Source of the DNA: an uncultured Alistipes sp. | Lineage (GTDB): Bacteria; Bacteroidota; Bacteroidia; Bacteroidales; Rikenellaceae | Direction of reading: 5' to 3' | Assembly: GCA_947173915.1 (NCBI GenBank) | Contig: CAMWGZ010000046.1 | Span: forward strand, 1-8,650 | Length of the DNA: 8,650 nucleotides | Shown: positions 4,930 through 8,650 of the stretch, piece after piece | How the letters are laid out: every line of letters begins with the position of its first letter | How positions within the stretch are numbered: position 1 is the stretch's first letter | Translations under genes and position numbers: made by a program | The notes under the pieces: model-generated | Seen by the model: the letters and a program-made list of their open reading frames with translations, nothing else | Database searches by the model: none | Told to the model about the DNA's origin: nothing

Positions 4930-6508
4930 TTGTCTGCGGAAGTGGGGTGTCGAGCAGCGGAGCGCCGGCTTCGTTCCAGCGGCGCAGCGTCCCCACCGCC
5001 CGCATCAGGACCGGATCGTCATCGAGAGTCAGCCGCACCGGCTCGTCCGTGCCGAACAGCCGCTGTGCGATCGCGGCCCTGAGCCTGCGGCAGCATCGGT
5101 CGCGCCCCAGCGTCTCGACCTCCTCCGCAAGGCCGTGTGCTGCGGCCAGCCGAAGCAGCTCTTCGCAGCAGCTCTCCAGCAGCCGGAAGCGGGTTTCGAA
5201 CGCAGGGTAGTCGGGATACTCCTCCTCCAGGCGGGGCCTCTCGGCATCCAGATAATTCTGAGTCGCCTCCTGAAATACCTGAGCACGCAGCAGCGCCTCT
5301 TCCGCCGCCGCGACCGTGCTGTCGCGGACGACGATCAGGTCGGGCGTGATTCCGCCTCCGCCGTACACCCTGCGTCCCGTGCGCAGCGTTCTGAAAGGGG
5401 TGCCGGAAAGCGAGTCGGAGCCGGCGGCGGCATAATAGGCGCTACGGTCCGTCGTCGTGTCGTAAGGGCGTTGGATCATGCGTCCGGAGGGGGTGTGGTA
5501 ACGGGAGACGACCAGCAGCAGCGCCGAACCGTCATCGAGCGGAAACTGCCGCTGCACCAGTCCCTTGCCGAAACTGCGCCGTCCGACGACCACGGCCCGG
5601 TCCCAGTCCTGCAACGCACCGGCGACCACTTCGCTGGCCGAAGCGGAGGCTTCGTCGATCAATACGACCAACCGCCCCCGCTCGGGGAATTGCGGTGCGG
5701 TGCGTGCCCTGTACTCCGCTTCCGGAACGCTGCGTCCGCGCGTCGAAACGATCAGGGAGCCTTTCGGCAGGAAAAAATCGGCCATTCCGATCGCCTGCCG
5801 CAGGAGGCCGCCCCTGTTTCCCCGCAGGTCGAGAATCAGATCGTCCGGCTCCTCCAGAGCGGCATAGGCCCGATGGAGTTCCGCCAGGGTAGTCTGCCCG
5901 AAGCGGGCCACCCGGATATAACCGATCGTCGAATCGAGCAGACAGCGGCTCTCGATCGAGGGCTGGGAAATCTGCTTGCGCACAATCCGGCAGGTGCGGT
6001 ATGCGGGAATGCCGCGTCCGGCGACCTCGACGGTCACTTCCGTGCCGGGATCGCCCTGCAAAACTCCGATCCCCTCCTGCCGCAGAAGCTCCGCGACATC
6101 GCGGCCGTCGATGCGGACGATGCGGTCGTCGGGACGCACCCCCGCCTGCCACGCAGGTCCCGAGGGGGTAACCGTCGTCACGACCAGCGAGTCCCGCAAC
6201 AGCAGGAGTCCGAGGCCGACACCGCCGAATTTCCCCCGGTAGAGGCTGCGGAAGCGCTCCATCTCTTCGGCCGGAAGATACTCCGTGTGGGGATCGAGCG
6301 ATGCGGCCATCGCCCGGATCGCCTCTTCGGCCACGAACTGCGTATCGACCGAATCGACGTACATGCGCCGCATCCGGTCGAACACCGCACACAGTTTGGC
6401 CCGGTGCGCCCGCTCCCGGCGTGCGGGCGATGCCGCCTCCGCCCGAAGCGGAGCGGCGACGGAGGCCAGCAGCAGGAGTACGGGCAGCGTATGTCGCAGC
6501 GGACGCAT
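4922..6508 (-). CDS. exported S41 C-terminal processing (tail-specific) protease
   Basis: A periplasmic serine protease of the CtpA/Prc family, which cleaves substrates from their C-terminal tails; the targets here are unknown. It has 528 residues. The signal peptide is about residues 1-25 (RPLRH, a run of Leu/Val/Ala, then A-x-A sites near LRAEA); no lipobox is seen, so it is probably soluble. A PDZ domain follows at about 93-178, with GGVGLGL (95-101). The protease core includes DLRGNRGG (227-234), the catalytic serine S290 in SASASE and the lysine K315 in SFGKG; their 25-residue spacing equals that of the Ser-Lys dyad in Prc and plant CtpA. About 130 residues after the core are charged, helical-looking and carry two vicinal cysteine pairs (447-448, 472-473). 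Its start is 16 nt after hisS and its stop lies inside the mnmA start. Confidence 0.94.
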   Translation of the reverse strand: MRPLRHTLPVLLLLASVAAPLRAEAASPARRERAHRAKLCAVFDRMRRMYVDSVDTQFVAEEAIRAMAASLDPHTEYLPAEEMERFRSLYRGKFGGVGLGLLLLRDSLVVTTVTPSGPAWQAGVRPDDRIVRIDGRDVAELLRQEGIGVLQGDPGTEVTVEVAGRGIPAYRTCRIVRKQISQPSIESRCLLDSTIGYIRVARFGQTTLAELHRAYAALEEPDDLILDLRGNRGGLLRQAIGMADFFLPKGSLIVSTRGRSVPEAEYRARTAPQFPERGRLVVLIDEASASASEVVAGALQDWDRAVVVGRRSFGKGLVQRQFPLDDGSALLLVVSRYHTPSGRMIQRPYDTTTDRSAYYAAAGSDSLSGTPFRTLRTGRRVYGGGGITPDLIVVRDSTVAAAEEALLRAQVFQEATQNYLDAERPRLEEEYPDYPAFETRFRLLESCCEELLRLAAAHGLAEEVETLGRDRCCRRLRAAIAQRLFGTDEPVRLTLDDDPVLMRAVGTLRRWNEAGAPLLDTPLPQTNE

Positions 6509-6524
6509 TCGCCTTCGTCGGTTT

Positions 6525-7868
6525 TTAGCGCAGCGCGTCGGCGAGCGCGTCGAAGGGGACCTCGCTCTGCTCGCCCGTGAGCATGTTCTTGAGCGCGGCG
6601 CGGCGCGTCTCCAGCTCGCGGCTGCCGATCAGCACGACATAGGGGATTCCCCGCCGGTTGGCATACTCCATCTGCTTCTTCATCTTGCCGTTCTCGGGAT
6701 AGATCTCCGCGGCGATGCCGCTGCGGCGCAGCTCCCGCAGCAGCAGCAGCGAGGCATGCTCCTCCTCCTCGCCCAGGTTGGCGAACAGGACGCGCGTGGT
6801 GCCGGCCACCTCTTCGGGGAAGAGTTCAAGCCCCGTCATCACGTCGTAGATGCGGTCCGCACCGAACGAGATGCCCACGCCCGAGAGGCCGGGCATGCCG
6901 AAGATGCCGGTCAGGTCGTCGTAGCGTCCGCCGCCGCAGATGGAGCCGATGGCGAAGTCGAGCGCCTTGACCTCGAAAATGGCCCCCGTGTAATAGTTGA
7001 GTCCCCGCGCCAGCGAGAAGTCCAGCTCGACGGGTAGGTCGATCTCCAGGCGATGCAGGTAGCCGAAAATCTTCTCCATCTCCGCGATACCTTCCGCGCC
7101 CGTGGTCGAGCCGCCGATGACGGTGCGCAGCGTCGCCAGCTTCTCCTCGCTCGTTCCTTCCAGCCGGAGGATGGGGCGCAGCCGCTCGACGGCCTCCGGC
7201 TCCAGCCCGCGTTCCCGCAGCTCCGCCTCGACCGCCTCCAGGCCGATCTTCTCCAGCTTGTCGATGGCCACCGTAATGTCGATCATCTTGTCCGCATGGC
7301 CGATGGTCTCCGCGATGCCGTAGAGGATCTTGCGGTTGTTCATCTTCAGCTGCACGCGGATGCCGAGCGCGCGGAACACCTCGGCGACGATCTGCACCAG
7401 CTCCACCTCACAGAGGAGCGACCGGGTGCCGATCACATCCACGTCGCACTGGTAGAACTCGCGGTAGCGTCCCTTCTGCGGGCGGTCGGCCCGCCAGACG
7501 GGCTGGATCTGGTAGCGCTTGAACGGAAACGAAATTTCGCCCTGATGCTGCACGACGTAGCGGGCGAAGGGCACCGTCAGGTCGTAGCGCAATCCCTTTT
7601 CGCTGATCTTCGATGCGTTGCGCAGCTGCTCTTCGTCCAGCCCCACGCCGTAGTCGCCCGAATTGAGGATCTTGAAGAGCAGCTTGTCGCCTTCGTCGCC
7701 GTATTTGCCCAGCAGCGTGGAGAGGTTCTCCATCGCCGGAGTTTCGAGCGGACCGAACCCGAAGGTGCGGAACACCCCGCGAATCGTGTCGAAGATATAC
7801 TGGCGGCGGGCCATCTCCCGGGGAGAAAAGTCCCGCGTGCCCTTTGGTATGGAGGGTTTCTGTGCCAT
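6525..7868 (-). CDS. hisS: histidyl-tRNA synthetase (class IIa)
   Basis: Charges tRNA-His with histidine in the cytosol. It has 447 residues, in the normal range for bacterial HisRS. The N-terminal class II signature [10 protein letters not shown] is at 7-16. The motif 2 strand-loop is VWRAD (124-128, R126) followed by [16 protein letters not shown] (132-147). The histidine-binding HisA motif [10 protein letters not shown] (286-295) has R288 where E. coli HisRS has its catalytic arginine. GGGRYDDL is at 312-319, and motif 3 [11 protein letters not shown] is at 330-340 with R339. The anticodon-binding domain covers about 356-447. The motif 2 loop, with REFYQCD instead of the RQFHQ form seen in E. 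coli, resembles eukaryotic/archaeal HisRS; I recall this as usual in Bacteroidota. It starts 7 nt after ettA and is followed after 16 nt by the protease gene, so it sits in the same operon. There is no strong Shine-Dalgarno sequence. Confidence 0.97.
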   Translation of the reverse strand: MAQKPSIPKGTRDFSPREMARRQYIFDTIRGVFRTFGFGPLETPAMENLSTLLGKYGDEGDKLLFKILNSGDYGVGLDEEQLRNASKISEKGLRYDLTVPFARYVVQHQGEISFPFKRYQIQPVWRADRPQKGRYREFYQCDVDVIGTRSLLCEVELVQIVAEVFRALGIRVQLKMNNRKILYGIAETIGHADKMIDITVAIDKLEKIGLEAVEAELRERGLEPEAVERLRPILRLEGTSEEKLATLRTVIGGSTTGAEGIAEMEKIFGYLHRLEIDLPVELDFSLARGLNYYTGAIFEVKALDFAIGSICGGGRYDDLTGIFGMPGLSGVGISFGADRIYDVMTGLELFPEEVAGTTRVLFANLGEEEEHASLLLLRELRRSGIAAEIYPENGKMKKQMEYANRRGIPYVVLIGSRELETRRAALKNMLTGEQSEVPFDALADALR

Positions 7869-7875
7869 AGTGCGA

Positions 7876-8650
<775 letters not shown>

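Noticed and set aside
4763..6580. Plus-strand open frame of 605 codons opposite the S41 protease
   Set aside because: Codon-aligned antisense artefact. It also runs across the mnmA/protease overlap and into hisS, and shows no family signature.
6720..6760. CAG/GCAGCAGCAG triplet run
   Set aside because: It encodes a run of leucines in the hisS anticodon-binding domain, so it is coding composition and not a separate repeat element.

Overview
The window looks like chromosomal housekeeping DNA from a GC-rich member of the Bacteroidota, most plausibly an Alistipes/Rikenellaceae-type gut bacterium. Reasons: protein variants typical of that phylum (a HisRS with a eukaryote-like motif 2, AroE, an EttA-type ABC-F protein), very weak or absent Shine-Dalgarno sequences, and two promoter-like sites of the Bacteroidota type (TAnnTTTG) in the only two sizeable gene-free gaps. 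The genus is an inference; I could not search a database.

Layout. Seven of eight genes are on the minus strand; the exception is a 71-residue gene near the left. Reading in the direction of minus-strand transcription (right to left): (1) a tight block of ettA (3' part, cut by the right edge), hisS, an S41 C-terminal processing protease and mnmA, with gaps of 7 nt, 16 nt and an 8-nt overlap; (2) a 73-nt gap (3843-3915) holding a terminator-like hairpin and a promoter-like element that overlap each other; (3) a two-gene unit of a DUF368 membrane protein (PopT-like polyprenyl-phosphate transporter) and aroE, 10 nt apart; (4) a small DUF2007 gene on the plus strand, convergent with aroE with only 5 nt between stop codons; (5) a 212-nt divergent gap with a consensus promoter for (6) dnaE, whose 5' 573 codons are present before the left edge cuts it.

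How the genes fit together. EttA (ribosome throttle), HisRS (tRNA charging) and MnmA (tRNA wobble-uridine thiolation) all serve translation; the exported S41 protease is embedded among them. DUF368 and AroE serve the envelope lipid-carrier cycle and aromatic amino-acid synthesis. DnaE is the replicative polymerase.

I found no mobile element, CRISPR array, RNA gene, phage or defence system, and no convincing undescribed system. The points most worth a second look are the overlapping terminator/promoter at 3865-3899, the complete metal-ligand set in the DnaE PHP domain, the three-cysteine set in MnmA, the altered cofactor-loop motif in AroE, and two vicinal cysteine pairs in the exported protease. 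Many long open frames opposite the real genes are codon-bias artefacts.
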